Shown: one piece after another, positions 8,127-16,640 of the stretch
How the letters are laid out: each line of letters opens with the position of its first letter
Position numbering within the stretch: position 1 is the stretch's first letter
Origin: an uncultured Polaribacter sp.
Lineage (GTDB): Bacteria > Bacteroidota > Bacteroidia > Flavobacteriales > Flavobacteriaceae
DNA: 64,000 bases
Direction: 5' to 3'
Assembly: GCF_947501385.1 (NCBI RefSeq)
Contig: NZ_CANMVP010000009.1
Location: 62,001 to 126,000 of the forward strand
Notes under the pieces: model-generated
Databases searched by the model: none
What the model was told of the DNA's origin: nothing
The model's input: only the letters and a program-made list of their open reading frames with translations
Position numbers and translations under genes: made by a program

Positions 8127-9719
8127 ATGAAAATTAATATGAACAAAAAAAATAGAATTTTAATATTGCTTTTTTTTCTTTCTGCTAATTTTCATATGAA
8201 TGCACAAAAGACAAAAAATAGTTTAGAGAAAATTGAAACCCTTAATTTTTATGGTGATAATGGATATGTGCATCAATCCCAAAAAACAGGTGTAAAACTT
8301 ATTGAAGAATTAGGACAAAAAAACGGTTGGCAAGTTATTTCAACAGATGATAATTCTATTTTTAATGACAAAGAGCTAAACTCATTTGATGTAATTATAT
8401 TTAACAATAATTGCGGAAACAAAGGACAAATTTTGTCTAAAGATAATCAAACAGCATTGCAAAATTTTATCAGAAATGGTGGAGGTTTTGTTGGAATTCA
8501 TTGTGCTGGTGCAATTTGGAATGAAGGAGGAGAATTTCAAAATTGGTACGAAAAATTAATCGGAACCAAATTAGTAGATCATCCAAAAGTACAACCTGCC
8601 AAACTAATTGTAGAAAACAAATTGCATCCAATAACAAAACATTTAGATGAAGAATGGATAGTAAAAGATGAATGGCATCGATTTTCCTATAACCCCAGAA
8701 AAAATGTAAATGTACTGTTAGCTGTTGATGAAAATTCCTACGAAGGAACACAAAAAATGGGCGGAGATCACCCTTTTACTTGGTATCAATATTATGATGG
8801 AGGACGTTCTTTTTTCACATCACTTGGTCACACCAAAAAATTATATTCCAATTCAAATTTTCAACAATTATTAGAAAATGGCATTAAATGGGCTTCAAAT
8901 AAAACAAATAACAATTCTATTTTACCAATAAAAGAAGGACTTCTATTAGATTTAGATGCAGATTATAATATTCTACTTGAAGACGGAAATAGAATAAGTT
9001 CGTGGAGTAATCGTGTGGAAAATAAAATCAAAAATTTTGTAAAACGAGATGAAGGTAGAAAAATAAAAGGTTCTGGAAGACCAAGTTTAAAATTGAATGT
9101 TTCTAAATTAAATGGACACAATTCCGTAGTTTTTCGTCGCCAAGAATTGGTAAATCACAACGAAGATGCTTTTGATCATTTAACCACAGGAAATGGCTAT
9201 ACTTGGTTTTCTGTGATGTCTGTATACACTCAAGTAAAAGGAAAACCAGGTGTTAATTCCTTTTTTGGAAATTTGAGAAATACAAATTTGGATAAAAAAG
9301 GTCAGTTTGAAGGATTTTGGGCAGGTGTAAATCTAGAAAATCAATTGTGGATGTCTTCTAGAAACGCATTGCAAAGAGGAACTTGGAATGAGAATAGTCC
9401 TCAAATCATTGCGTCATCACCTTTAGAAAAGGAAAAATATTACGTTATAATTGGTAGAATGGATGCTGGAAAAAACAAAGTTGCTATGGAACTTTTTATA
9501 AATGATACGTTGCCTTTAGCGACTAAAAACTTTCCTGTAAATACCAAAGCAAATGCTTCTAAAATGGTTATTGGTCAAGAAAGAGATGCCACAAATCATC
9601 CAGGAGTAGAATCTTTTGATGGAGAAATTGCTCGTTTTTTAATTTTTGAAAGACCACTTTCTGATGAAGAATTAAAAATGATTGCCAGCTATTTAAAATT
9701 AAAATATAATATTAATTAA
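8127..9719 (+). CDS. ThuA-like domain protein with C-terminal LamG/concanavalin-like domain
   Basis: A 530-residue exported protein. The signal peptide ends near HMNAQ. Residues ~35-255 form a ThuA-like (class I glutamine amidotransferase-like) domain: FDVIIFNNNCGNKG, FIRNGGGFVGIHCAGAIW, HPFTWYQYYDGGRSFFTSLG and a conserved HPITKH. Residues ~265-530 look like a LamG/pentaxin jelly roll ending in ERPLSDEELKMIASYLKLKY. ThuA domains occur in trehalose-utilization genes and in many Bacteroidota PULs, where 3-keto-sugar chemistry has been proposed; the role here is unknown. The start codon abuts the GH29 stop; a second in-frame ATG 12 bp on is an alternative start. The gene lies between GH29 and GH95 fucosidases, so it likely acts on the same glycan. 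Confidence 0.8.
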   Translation: MKINMNKKNRILILLFFLSANFHMNAQKTKNSLEKIETLNFYGDNGYVHQSQKTGVKLIEELGQKNGWQVISTDDNSIFNDKELNSFDVIIFNNNCGNKGQILSKDNQTALQNFIRNGGGFVGIHCAGAIWNEGGEFQNWYEKLIGTKLVDHPKVQPAKLIVENKLHPITKHLDEEWIVKDEWHRFSYNPRKNVNVLLAVDENSYEGTQKMGGDHPFTWYQYYDGGRSFFTSLGHTKKLYSNSNFQQLLENGIKWASNKTNNNSILPIKEGLLLDLDADYNILLEDGNRISSWSNRVENKIKNFVKRDEGRKIKGSGRPSLKLNVSKLNGHNSVVFRRQELVNHNEDAFDHLTTGNGYTWFSVMSVYTQVKGKPGVNSFFGNLRNTNLDKKGQFEGFWAGVNLENQLWMSSRNALQRGTWNENSPQIIASSPLEKEKYYVIIGRMDAGKNKVAMELFINDTLPLATKNFPVNTKANASKMVIGQERDATNHPGVESFDGEIARFLIFERPLSDEELKMIASYLKLKYNIN

Positions 9720-9730
9720 AAAGAACGTAT

Positions 9731-12094
9731 ATGTTAAGAAATTACATTTTTTCAAAAACTAAAACAGTTACAATACTTGTTTTGTCAATTTTTTTATTAG
9801 TCACTTTTATTGATTGTGAGCAAGCTAAAGAAGATTCGCCAAAAACACCTTTAAAAATGTGGTTTAAGCAACCTACTACTAAATGGAACCATGGTCTTCC
9901 TATAGGTAATGGAAATTTAGGAGCAATGATTTATGGAACTCCGCAAAAGGAAGTTATTTGTTTAAATGAAGAAACGATTTGGACTATTGGAAAAGAGAAG
10001 AATATAGATAAAGAAGGAGCTGGAAAGTATATTGATACGATACAAAAAATGTTATTTGCTCGTAAATATGTTGAAGCCGAAAAATTGGTTGACGAAAAAG
10101 TACTGAATAAGAAAATTCCATGGGGAGAAAACTCTTATCAAATGTTGGGTAACTTATTTATTACTTCAAATAATCTAGACTCTATAACAAATTATAAGCG
10201 AGAATTAGATATTAATAAATCCTTAGCCACAACAACTTTTAAAAGTAGAGGTATAACTTTTAAAAGAGAATATTTTTCTAGTTTTCCAGACAAAGCAATG
10301 GTGTATAAATATACAGCAGATGCGAAAGGAGAGATAAATATTGCTGCTTCGGTAAAACGAAATGAGCAAACTAAAATTTTGGTTTCAGAAAATCGAATTG
10401 AATTTTCAGAACATGTTGGTAATGGTTTTGGTGTAAAATTTCATGCTATTATTCATTTTGAAACTAAAGGCGGTACATCGAAAATTGAGAACGGTAAATT
10501 AATAATCACAAATGCTGATGAATTATTAATTAAGGTAGTTGCCTCTAGTAATTATAGAGGTTTAGACCCTGAAAAAGAAACAAATACTACATTAAATAAA
10601 ATAGCGAATGTATCCTACAAAAAATTACTTAATGCACACATCTTAGATTATCAATCATTATTTCATAGAGTAGATTTTAAAATTTCAGACAAAACAGGTG
10701 AAGAATTACCAACAGATATTCGATTAAATAAAGTAAAAAAAGAAGCTACAGATAATTACTTAACACAGTTACAGTATCAATTTGGAAGATATTTATTAAT
10801 TAGTAGTTCTAGACCAGGTAATTTGCCTGCTAATTTACAAGGTATTTGGGCAGATGGATTTACACCACCTTGGAATTCAGATTATCACATCAACATTAAT
10901 ATTCAGATGAATTATTGGATGTCTGAAATGACAAATCTTACAGAATGTCATGAGCCTTTTTTAGATTTTGTAGATAATTTAAGAGAAAAGGGACGAATTA
11001 CGGCACAAAACACCTACAATGCAAGAGGTTTTGTGGCACATCATACAAGTGATGCTTGGCATTCTACAGCAGCTTTTGGGAAAGCAAGACATGGTATGTG
11101 GCCTATGGGTGCAGCTTGGTGTTGTCAGCATTTATTTACGCATTATGAATATACAGAAGATAAAGAGTACTTAAAAAACAAGGCGTATCCTATTATGAAA
11201 GAAGCAGCATTATTTTTTGTAGATTTTATGGTAAAAGACTCTAATACAGGTTTTTTAGTTAGTGGGCCATCTATTTCACCCGAGAATAATTTTTTAACAA
11301 AAGATGGCAAGCGTGCAACTTTAAATATGGGGCCAACTATGGATCGTGCCATCATTTTTGAGTTATTTAAGAATTGCATTACTGCAGCAGAAATATTAAA
11401 TATAGATAAAGAGTTTCGTACGGTTTTAAAAAATAAAATAAAACAAATGCCACCACTTACTATTGGTAAAGATGGTAGGTTATTAGAATGGGCAGAAGAA
11501 TTAGAAGAAGCAATGCCTGGTCATAGACACATTTCTCATTTATATGCCTTACATCCATCCAATCAAATTTCGAAATCTAAAACACCAGCACTTTTTGAAG
11601 CTGCTAAAAAAACAATAGCAGGAAGACTGGCTAAAGGTGGTGGACATACAGGTTGGAGTCGAGCTTGGATTATAAATTTTTACGCACGTTTGTTAGAAGG
11701 AGATAAAGCGTATGAAAATGTTTTAGCACTGCAAAGAAAATCTACTTTGCCAAATCTTTTAGATGTGCATCCTCCTTTTCAAATTGATGGAAATTTTGGT
11801 GTAGTTTCTGGAATCACAGAAATGTTATTACAAAGCCATAACGGAGAAGTTCATGTATTACCAGCATTACCAAAAGCATGGAATTCTGGACACATTCAAG
11901 GAATTTTAGCCAAAAAAGGATTTGAAATTGATATAAAATGGGAAAAAGGACAATTAGAATCTTTAGTAATACATTCTAAACTTGGCAATGTGTTAAAATT
12001 TAGATACAACGAAATCCAAAAAAGCCTAGCCACAAAAAAAGGAGATATCTTAATTTGGAAAAAAGATGAAAATGATTTTCACTTAAAAGAGTAA
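9731..12094 (+). CDS. GH95 alpha-L-fucosidase, lipoprotein
   Basis: A 787-residue lipoprotein (lipobox TFIDC, Cys29). It shows GH95 order: N-terminal beta domain beginning WFKQPTTKWNHGLPIGNGNL, then an (alpha/alpha)6 barrel with PPWNSDYHININIQMNYWMS (the Asn-x-Asn pair used in catalysis), PMGAAWCCQHLFTHYEYT, EEAMPGHRHISHLYALHP, GGGHTGWSRAWIINFYARL and HPPFQIDGNFGVVSGITEM (the Asp in this block is used in catalysis). GH95 enzymes are inverting exo-alpha-1,2-L-fucosidases, with some alpha-L-galactosidases. Paired with GH29, which retains and usually prefers alpha-1,3/1,4 linkages, it would complete defucosylation of the PUL glycan. The gap from the preceding gene is 11 bp. It appears to be the last intact gene of the operon. 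Confidence 0.93.
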   Translation: MLRNYIFSKTKTVTILVLSIFLLVTFIDCEQAKEDSPKTPLKMWFKQPTTKWNHGLPIGNGNLGAMIYGTPQKEVICLNEETIWTIGKEKNIDKEGAGKYIDTIQKMLFARKYVEAEKLVDEKVLNKKIPWGENSYQMLGNLFITSNNLDSITNYKRELDINKSLATTTFKSRGITFKREYFSSFPDKAMVYKYTADAKGEINIAASVKRNEQTKILVSENRIEFSEHVGNGFGVKFHAIIHFETKGGTSKIENGKLIITNADELLIKVVASSNYRGLDPEKETNTTLNKIANVSYKKLLNAHILDYQSLFHRVDFKISDKTGEELPTDIRLNKVKKEATDNYLTQLQYQFGRYLLISSSRPGNLPANLQGIWADGFTPPWNSDYHININIQMNYWMSEMTNLTECHEPFLDFVDNLREKGRITAQNTYNARGFVAHHTSDAWHSTAAFGKARHGMWPMGAAWCCQHLFTHYEYTEDKEYLKNKAYPIMKEAALFFVDFMVKDSNTGFLVSGPSISPENNFLTKDGKRATLNMGPTMDRAIIFELFKNCITAAEILNIDKEFRTVLKNKIKQMPPLTIGKDGRLLEWAEELEEAMPGHRHISHLYALHPSNQISKSKTPALFEAAKKTIAGRLAKGGGHTGWSRAWIINFYARLLEGDKAYENVLALQRKSTLPNLLDVHPPFQIDGNFGVVSGITEMLLQSHNGEVHVLPALPKAWNSGHIQGILAKKGFEIDIKWEKGQLESLVIHSKLGNVLKFRYNEIQKSLATKKGDILIWKKDENDFHLKE

Positions 12095-12106
12095 AAGGAT
12101 GTTATC

Positions 12107-12283
12107 ATGAATAACATTCAATTGGCTTTTTTATGTTTATTCGCAATTTTTTTGAGTTTTAGACAAAAAAACTCTAGTTTGTTATAATGGAAGTTGGGAA
12201 TTGCTACAAAGAATGTCTATCCCTTGTTGGTGGTATATGAATAAAGCATTAAATGGAAAAAAGTAAATTTAGAAGGGTTTTAA
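12107..12283 (+). pseudogene. Collapsed remnant of a second GH29 fucosidase gene
   Basis: Twelve bp after GH95 a short frame starts MNNIQLAFLCLFAIFLSF, a lipoprotein-like signal, and stops at 12185. In the next frame, from 12183, the peptide YNGSWELLQRMSIPCWW matches YDGSWQALQKMPVPAWF of the intact GH29 at 6531. A third segment, 12263-12283, reads VNLEGF followed by a stop, matching the C-terminal VDLEGF of the same protein. The two ends are thus kept in order while about 480 codons between them are gone and the frame is broken. This is the trace of a paralogous GH29 gene that once ended the operon and was lost by internal deletion. Confidence 0.8.
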
Positions 12284-12316
12284 ACTTAGGAAAATCTCAA
12301 ATAAAAACATTAAAAA

Positions 12317-12348
12317 AAAGGAGTAACTTCATTTAAAATTACTCCTTT
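12317..12348. terminator. Bidirectional terminator between GH95 operon and T9SS repeat protein
   Basis: Perfect 10-bp inverted repeat AAAGGAGTAA / TTACTCCTTT (12317-12326 and 12339-12348) with a 12-nt loop, preceded by an A run on the top strand, so the bottom-strand transcript ends in U. It sits between two convergent genes. Confidence 0.75.
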
Positions 12349-12369
12349 AGTGTTTGTAAAGAATGATTA

Positions 12370-13494
12370 CTATAAATCTTTAAAAATTCTAATGGTTTTA
12401 AACGCTAAGCCCTCATTGTTTTTAGCTTTTACCAAGTAAATTCCTCTATTTAGCGAACTTACATCTACACCGTTCACCACTTTTTGTGAACTTATTTTAG
12501 CACCCAAAATATTGTAAATTTCAACAGAATCAACATCATCTGAACGAAAGTATAATTTGTTCTTAACTGGATTTGGATAAGCATTTACAGCGATTAGTTC
12601 TTGAGATTCTACACCTAAAGCAAAACCACTAAAATCTTTCCAAACATCAGCTTGTTGATAAGCAGCAACATTTTCTGCGCCAGTAACTTTTAAAGTTGCA
12701 GTTGAAAGTGCGGTATTAAATATTGAATTTACTCCTGCATCTCCGGCTGGGTTATATGTAAGTGGCAAAGGTGTAGGACTTTCAACAATTACTTCTGCTA
12801 AAGTTGAAATACCTCTAAACATATTATAATTTGTTTCATCAAGAAAATCTAATGAAGCAGGAAGTGTGATAGAAGTAAGTCCTGTTCCATTAAAAGCGCC
12901 AACATAGATAGAGTCAATAACAGGCATATTTACTGTTTTTAGAGCTGCAGATTGCCAAAAAGTCAATCCTTCTCCAATTCCTAATCCAATTTTAGATACA
13001 CTTGGTAAATCAATGTTTTCAAGAGCAGTACAGTTTCTAAATGTTTGTACGTTGAGTGATGTTATATTAGGAATGCTAACACTAGTAAGTGCAGTACAAT
13101 TTCTAAAAGCTTGTCGTCCTAGATCACCCGTAGCTACAGGAAAACTCACACTAGTAAGACTAGCACAATTAAAGAAAGCTTGGTTTCCAGGAACTGCATC
13201 TCCTTGCACGACCAAGGATGTAATAGCTGTTCCACTAAAAGCTCCATTGGCGATAAATTTTATAGTATATTCAACACCTTCGTGAGTGACTGAAACTGGG
13301 ATTACCAAATCATTTGGTATGGTAGCACCATCAACAGTACCTATAATTGAAACTGTATTTGGAGACCCTGCTTCAGCGGCAGTTGAAACTGAATACTGAT
13401 ATAATGAGTCTTCAAAAGTATCACCAGCCACAAGTTGTGCATTGGTTACCGTAATCGTAAGTAGAGTAATAAATAATAGTAACGTTTTTTTCAT
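12370..13494 (-). CDS. BspA-type leucine-rich-repeat surface protein with T9SS sorting domain
   Basis: A 374-residue secreted protein. Signal peptide MKKTLLLFITLLTITVTNAQ, then BspA/LRR_5-type repeats of about 22-24 residues (AFFNCASLTSVSFP, AFRNCTALTSVSIP, TFRNCTALENIDLP, ALKTVNMP, GLTSITLP). The last ~75 residues (AYPNPVKNKLYF, VEIYNILGAKI, LNRGIYLVK, KTIRIFKDL) are a type A Por/type IX secretion C-terminal domain, so the protein is secreted and probably anchored to the cell surface. BspA-type repeats bind proteins or glycans, so a role in holding the substrate near the cell is plausible but not shown. It is encoded opposite to the PUL genes and shares the terminator at 12317. Confidence 0.87.
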   Translation of the reverse strand: MKKTLLLFITLLTITVTNAQLVAGDTFEDSLYQYSVSTAAEAGSPNTVSIIGTVDGATIPNDLVIPVSVTHEGVEYTIKFIANGAFSGTAITSLVVQGDAVPGNQAFFNCASLTSVSFPVATGDLGRQAFRNCTALTSVSIPNITSLNVQTFRNCTALENIDLPSVSKIGLGIGEGLTFWQSAALKTVNMPVIDSIYVGAFNGTGLTSITLPASLDFLDETNYNMFRGISTLAEVIVESPTPLPLTYNPAGDAGVNSIFNTALSTATLKVTGAENVAAYQQADVWKDFSGFALGVESQELIAVNAYPNPVKNKLYFRSDDVDSVEIYNILGAKISSQKVVNGVDVSSLNRGIYLVKAKNNEGLAFKTIRIFKDL

Positions 13495-13889
13495 TTTAAT
13501 TAAAGATTTTAGGTTAATAATTTTATTTATTTATTTATTAGCAAATTACAATAAAAGCTTAAGTACAGTTGCTGTCATTTGTATCAAAATAAGGGGATAA
13601 ATGTTGCAATATGCACTTCACCATTAAAAAAAACCACTAGATTTTTTATAAGACTTAAATACTATTGAACAACCAATTTTCCTCTTTTTTTCAACTCTAA
13701 TTTTTTAATCATTATTGTACGAACATAAAAGAATGCCCTTATTACTTTTTGCAGAGATGGACAAATTAAAAAACAAACCCTAAGCCAATGAATATTTAAC
13801 TATAGTTTACATTATTCACCTACAATAGAGCGAAAAGTATCCATAAGTTTAGATTCATTTAAATATTTTTATACCATATATTTCACCTT
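13495..13889. other. Divergent intergenic region between T9SS protein and sulfatase
   Basis: A 395-bp AT-rich spacer holding the promoters of two divergent genes. It contains a short run of the tetramer TTTA (about 13523-13540) and no ORF of note. A near-consensus -7 box TATATTTC lies about 10 bp before the sulfatase start. I see no regulator gene or clear operator. Confidence 0.4.
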
Positions 13890-15425
13890 ATGCCAATTAA
13901 AAAACACTTTCTTAAGTACTTTATGTTCTCTTTTGTTTTATTATGGAGTTGTAAGCAAAATAGAAAAGCAGCAATCAATACTGTTAAGCAACCAAACATT
14001 GTTGTCATTTATTTAGATGATTTAGGGTATGGAGATGTAAGTGCGTATGGCGCAACAGCATTGCAAACGCCAAACATAGATGCTTTAGCTAAAGGTGGGA
14101 TTAAATTTACGAACGGCTATGCCACATCAGCTACTTGTACACCAAGTAGATATGCGTTGCTAACTGGAGTGTATCCTTGGCGAAATAAGAGTGCGAAAAT
14201 TTTATCGGGCTCTGCACCTTTAATTATTAGCGAAACGCAGCAAACTTTACCAAAACTGTTGCAAAAGCAAGGTTATCAAACGGGTGTTGTAGGTAAGTGG
14301 CATTTGGGTTTAGGAAAAGGAAATGTTAATTGGAATGAGAAAATATCTCCAGGCCCAAATGAAGTGGGTTTTGACGATGCCTATATTTTAGCGGCAACCC
14401 AAGACAGAGTACCCACCGTTTATATAGAAGATGGACATGTGGTAGGATTGGATAAAAATGATCCTATTCAAGTGAATTACAAAAAGAATTTTGAGGGAGA
14501 ACCCACCGCAATTTCAAATCCAGAACTGGTAACCATGAAATGGCATCATGGTCATAATAATAGCATAGTAAACGGAATTCCAAGAATTGGGTATATGAAA
14601 GGTGGCGAAGCGGCAAAATGGACAGATACAAAAATGGCTGACTATTTTTTAGCCAAAGCCCAAGACTATATAAAGACAAATAAAGAAAAACCATTCTTTT
14701 TGTATTATGCGATGCAACAACCACACGTGCCAAGAACACCACATCCAAGATTTGTAGGAAAATCTGGAATGGGTCCAAGGGGAGATGTAATTTTAGAAGC
14801 AGATTGGTGTATCGGAGAATTGATGAAAACTTTAAAAGAAGCAGAAATTTTAGAAAATACATTCATCATTTTTTCTAGTGATAATGGCCCTGTGTTAAAC
14901 GATGGCTACGATGATGATGCCGTTGAAAAATTAGGAAAGCACAATCCAAAAGGAGGCTTAAGAGGAGGAAAATATAGTTTGTTAGAAGCAGGCACTAGAG
15001 TGCCATTTATTACGTATTGGAAAGGAACAATTCAGCCTGCAGTTTCAGATGCAATTGTTTGCCAAATTGATCTATTATCATCTTTGGCAACCTTAACAGG
15101 AACTTCAGAACTAGCTACAGATAGTAAAGATTTGTTAAGTACTTTTTTGGGGAAGTCAGACAAAGGAAGAGCCCACTTAATTATCGAAGCACAATCCAAG
15201 ACAGCCTTAAGAAGCGGCGACTGGTTAATGATTCCTCCTTATAAAGGCAATCGATATAATAAAAAAGTTGGGATAGATTTAGGGGTTATTCCAGAGTTTC
15301 AATTATATCATTTGAAAGAAGATATAGGACAGTTAAATAATTTAGCAACATCTAATCCTAAAAAATTAGACGAAATGATAGAGATATTCGAATCATTAAG
15401 AGGGCAAAGAATTCAGAAAATATAA
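13890..15425 (+). CDS. S1-family sulfatase, lipoprotein
   Basis: A 511-residue type I sulfatase. The N-terminus ends in LLWSC (Cys21), a probable lipobox. IVVIYLDDLGYGDVSAYG (37-54) carries the metal-binding aspartates, CTPSR (83-87) is the formylglycine motif, and GKWHLGLGKG, MQQPHVPRTPHPRF, FSSDNGPV and GGLRGGKYSLLEAGTRVPF are further conserved blocks. It differs clearly from the sulfatase at 3992 (Thr in place of Ala in the maturation motif, different inserts), so the two probably cut different sulfate positions. It is separated from the main operon by the inverted T9SS gene and has its own upstream spacer, so it may be controlled separately while serving the same glycan. Confidence 0.9.
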   Translation: MPIKKHFLKYFMFSFVLLWSCKQNRKAAINTVKQPNIVVIYLDDLGYGDVSAYGATALQTPNIDALAKGGIKFTNGYATSATCTPSRYALLTGVYPWRNKSAKILSGSAPLIISETQQTLPKLLQKQGYQTGVVGKWHLGLGKGNVNWNEKISPGPNEVGFDDAYILAATQDRVPTVYIEDGHVVGLDKNDPIQVNYKKNFEGEPTAISNPELVTMKWHHGHNNSIVNGIPRIGYMKGGEAAKWTDTKMADYFLAKAQDYIKTNKEKPFFLYYAMQQPHVPRTPHPRFVGKSGMGPRGDVILEADWCIGELMKTLKEAEILENTFIIFSSDNGPVLNDGYDDDAVEKLGKHNPKGGLRGGKYSLLEAGTRVPFITYWKGTIQPAVSDAIVCQIDLLSSLATLTGTSELATDSKDLLSTFLGKSDKGRAHLIIEAQSKTALRSGDWLMIPPYKGNRYNKKVGIDLGVIPEFQLYHLKEDIGQLNNLATSNPKKLDEMIEIFESLRGQRIQKI

Positions 15426-15766
15426 AAAGTTAATAACCTTTTAAAAGAATAAAAAAAAAGCTACATATCTTTACGCTACACCCAAAGAAAGCTTCGAGGA
15501 ATTCTATTGGTTAAATTAGTTATGCATGAAATTAAATTATAGATTACCTAACAATAGAGTCATTAATTAGTCAAAATACAGACTCAAAATGGTTTTGTAA
15601 ATTATTCTTAAACAAAAGGGTTATTGGTATTATTTTTACTTTGAAAATAAATGTGATTTTATAAAATATATTTCTGTTCTTTTGTTTGAATGGAACAGAA
15701 TATAGAATAAAAAAAGGTTGCTTTATAAAACAACCTTTTTAATCTTTTTCAAAATAGCATTCTCCC
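15426..15766. other. Intergenic region after sulfatase
   Basis: About 340 bp between convergent genes. Apart from the terminator hairpin at 15711 I see no gene, no clear repeat and no protein remnant. Confidence 0.5.
15711..15740. terminator. Bidirectional terminator downstream of ssb
   Basis: Perfect 10-bp inverted repeat AAAAAGGTTG / CAACCTTTTT with a 10-nt loop. It has A and T runs on its outer sides and lies 26 bp after the ssb stop on the minus strand. Confidence 0.75.
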
Positions 15767-16105
15767 CTAAGATTTACTTCCTAATAAAAGCAATTCATTT
15801 ACTAAAATTTCAGTAACATATCTTTTTTCTCCTTCTTTTGTATCATAAGATCTGTTGGTTAGTTTTCCTTCCACAGCAATTTCTTGCCCTTTATTTACAT
15901 AGTTTTCTACTACAGTAACCAAACCACCTTTTATAACAACATTGTGCCAATAAGCACGCTCTATTTTGTTGCCTGCTTTGTCTTTGTAACTATCATCTGT
16001 GGCCATAGAAAATTTTGCCATTTTGTTTCCGTCTTGGAAAGTTACTATCTCTGGGTCTTGACCCAATCTACCAATTAACTGTACTTTGTTTCTTAACGTA
16101 TTCAT
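15767..16105 (-). CDS. ssb: Single-stranded DNA-binding protein
   Basis: A 112-residue OB-fold SSB beginning MNTLRNKVQLIGRLGQDPEI, with KMAKFSMATDD, AYWHNVVIKGGL and GQEIAVEGKLTNRSY. The longer open frame upstream (to 16222) is Cys- and Lys-rich, unlike SSB, and is rejected as N-terminus. The C-terminus ends LLLLGSKS and lacks the acidic tip that recruits partner proteins in E. coli SSB; short SSBs of this kind are common in Bacteroidota, and I infer that it is a secondary or lineage-type SSB. It is divergent from the zinc-ribbon gene at 16286, with a ~180-bp shared upstream region. Confidence 0.9.
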   Translation of the reverse strand: MNTLRNKVQLIGRLGQDPEIVTFQDGNKMAKFSMATDDSYKDKAGNKIERAYWHNVVIKGGLVTVVENYVNKGQEIAVEGKLTNRSYDTKEGEKRYVTEILVNELLLLGSKS

Positions 16106-16251
16106 AAGATAAGTTTTTATGCATTTTTTATTTGAATGCAAGTTTATAATTTGTTTTTTGTCAATTCGTTTTGACACTGCAAAGTTGCGACAGCATGCAA
16201 GTTTTATTCGGTTACAAAACAATTACTTTCGGTTGTAATTATTTGTAGTCG

Positions 16252-16281
16252 TTTGTAAACGGATAAATTATTGTATATTTG
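16252..16281 (+). promoter_or_regulatory. Bacteroidota promoter, leaderless start
   Basis: TTTG (16252-16255), an 18-bp spacer, then TATATTTG (16274-16281), the consensus -33/-7 pair of Bacteroidota. The ATG follows 4 nt after the -7 box, so the mRNA probably begins at or next to the start codon. Confidence 0.65.
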
Positions 16282-16285
16282 CCCA

Positions 16286-16639
16286 ATGGAAACTAGAGAA
16301 TGTTTAGAGTGTAACGAAACGGTAAAAGGTAGAGTAGATAAGAAATTCTGTTCAGATTATTGTAGAAATGCCTATAATAATCGTGTAAATAAAGACAGCA
16401 AAAATCTTATCAGAAATATTAATAACCGATTAAGAAAAAATTATAAAATTTTAGCTGATTTAAATGTTTCTGGAAAAACAAAAGTAACAAGAACCCAATT
16501 ATATAACCAAGGTTTCGACTTTCAATTCTTTACTTCTATCTATAAGACAAAAACGGGTAACACCTATTTTTATATTTATGATGAAGGCTATCTGCCTTTA
16601 GAAAATGAAACTTTTTTGTTGATTCGGAAAGAACGATAA
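16286..16639 (+). CDS. Small zinc-ribbon protein of unknown function
   Basis: A 117-residue protein starting METRECLECNETVKGR. Two Cys pairs (CLEC, then CSDYC at about 22-26) form a treble-clef/zinc-ribbon motif like those described for DUF2116-type proteins. The rest is basic, with a helical NLIRNINNRLRKNYKIL segment, so DNA or RNA binding is possible. The ATG at 16286 is chosen over an upstream TTG because the promoter -7 box ends at 16281. It is divergent from ssb and convergent with the CBS protein gene (1 bp gap). Such genes are widespread but uncharacterised in Flavobacteriaceae. Confidence 0.7.
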   Translation: METRECLECNETVKGRVDKKFCSDYCRNAYNNRVNKDSKNLIRNINNRLRKNYKILADLNVSGKTKVTRTQLYNQGFDFQFFTSIYKTKTGNTYFYIYDEGYLPLENETFLLIRKER

Positions 16640-16640
16640 A

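Noticed and set aside
13495..13889. An RNA gene or riboswitch in the large divergent spacer
   Set aside because: I found no stable extended hairpin or conserved riboswitch-like core; only AT-rich sequence and a short TTTA run.
14464..14862. 132-residue minus-strand ORF inside the sulfatase gene
   Set aside because: It is a shadow of the sulfatase; the Leu/Tyr-rich composition is typical of antisense frames in AT-rich genes.
16106..16222. 39-residue N-terminal extension of ssb
   Set aside because: The composition is unlike SSB and the canonical N-terminus MNTLRNKVQLIGRLG starts at 16105.
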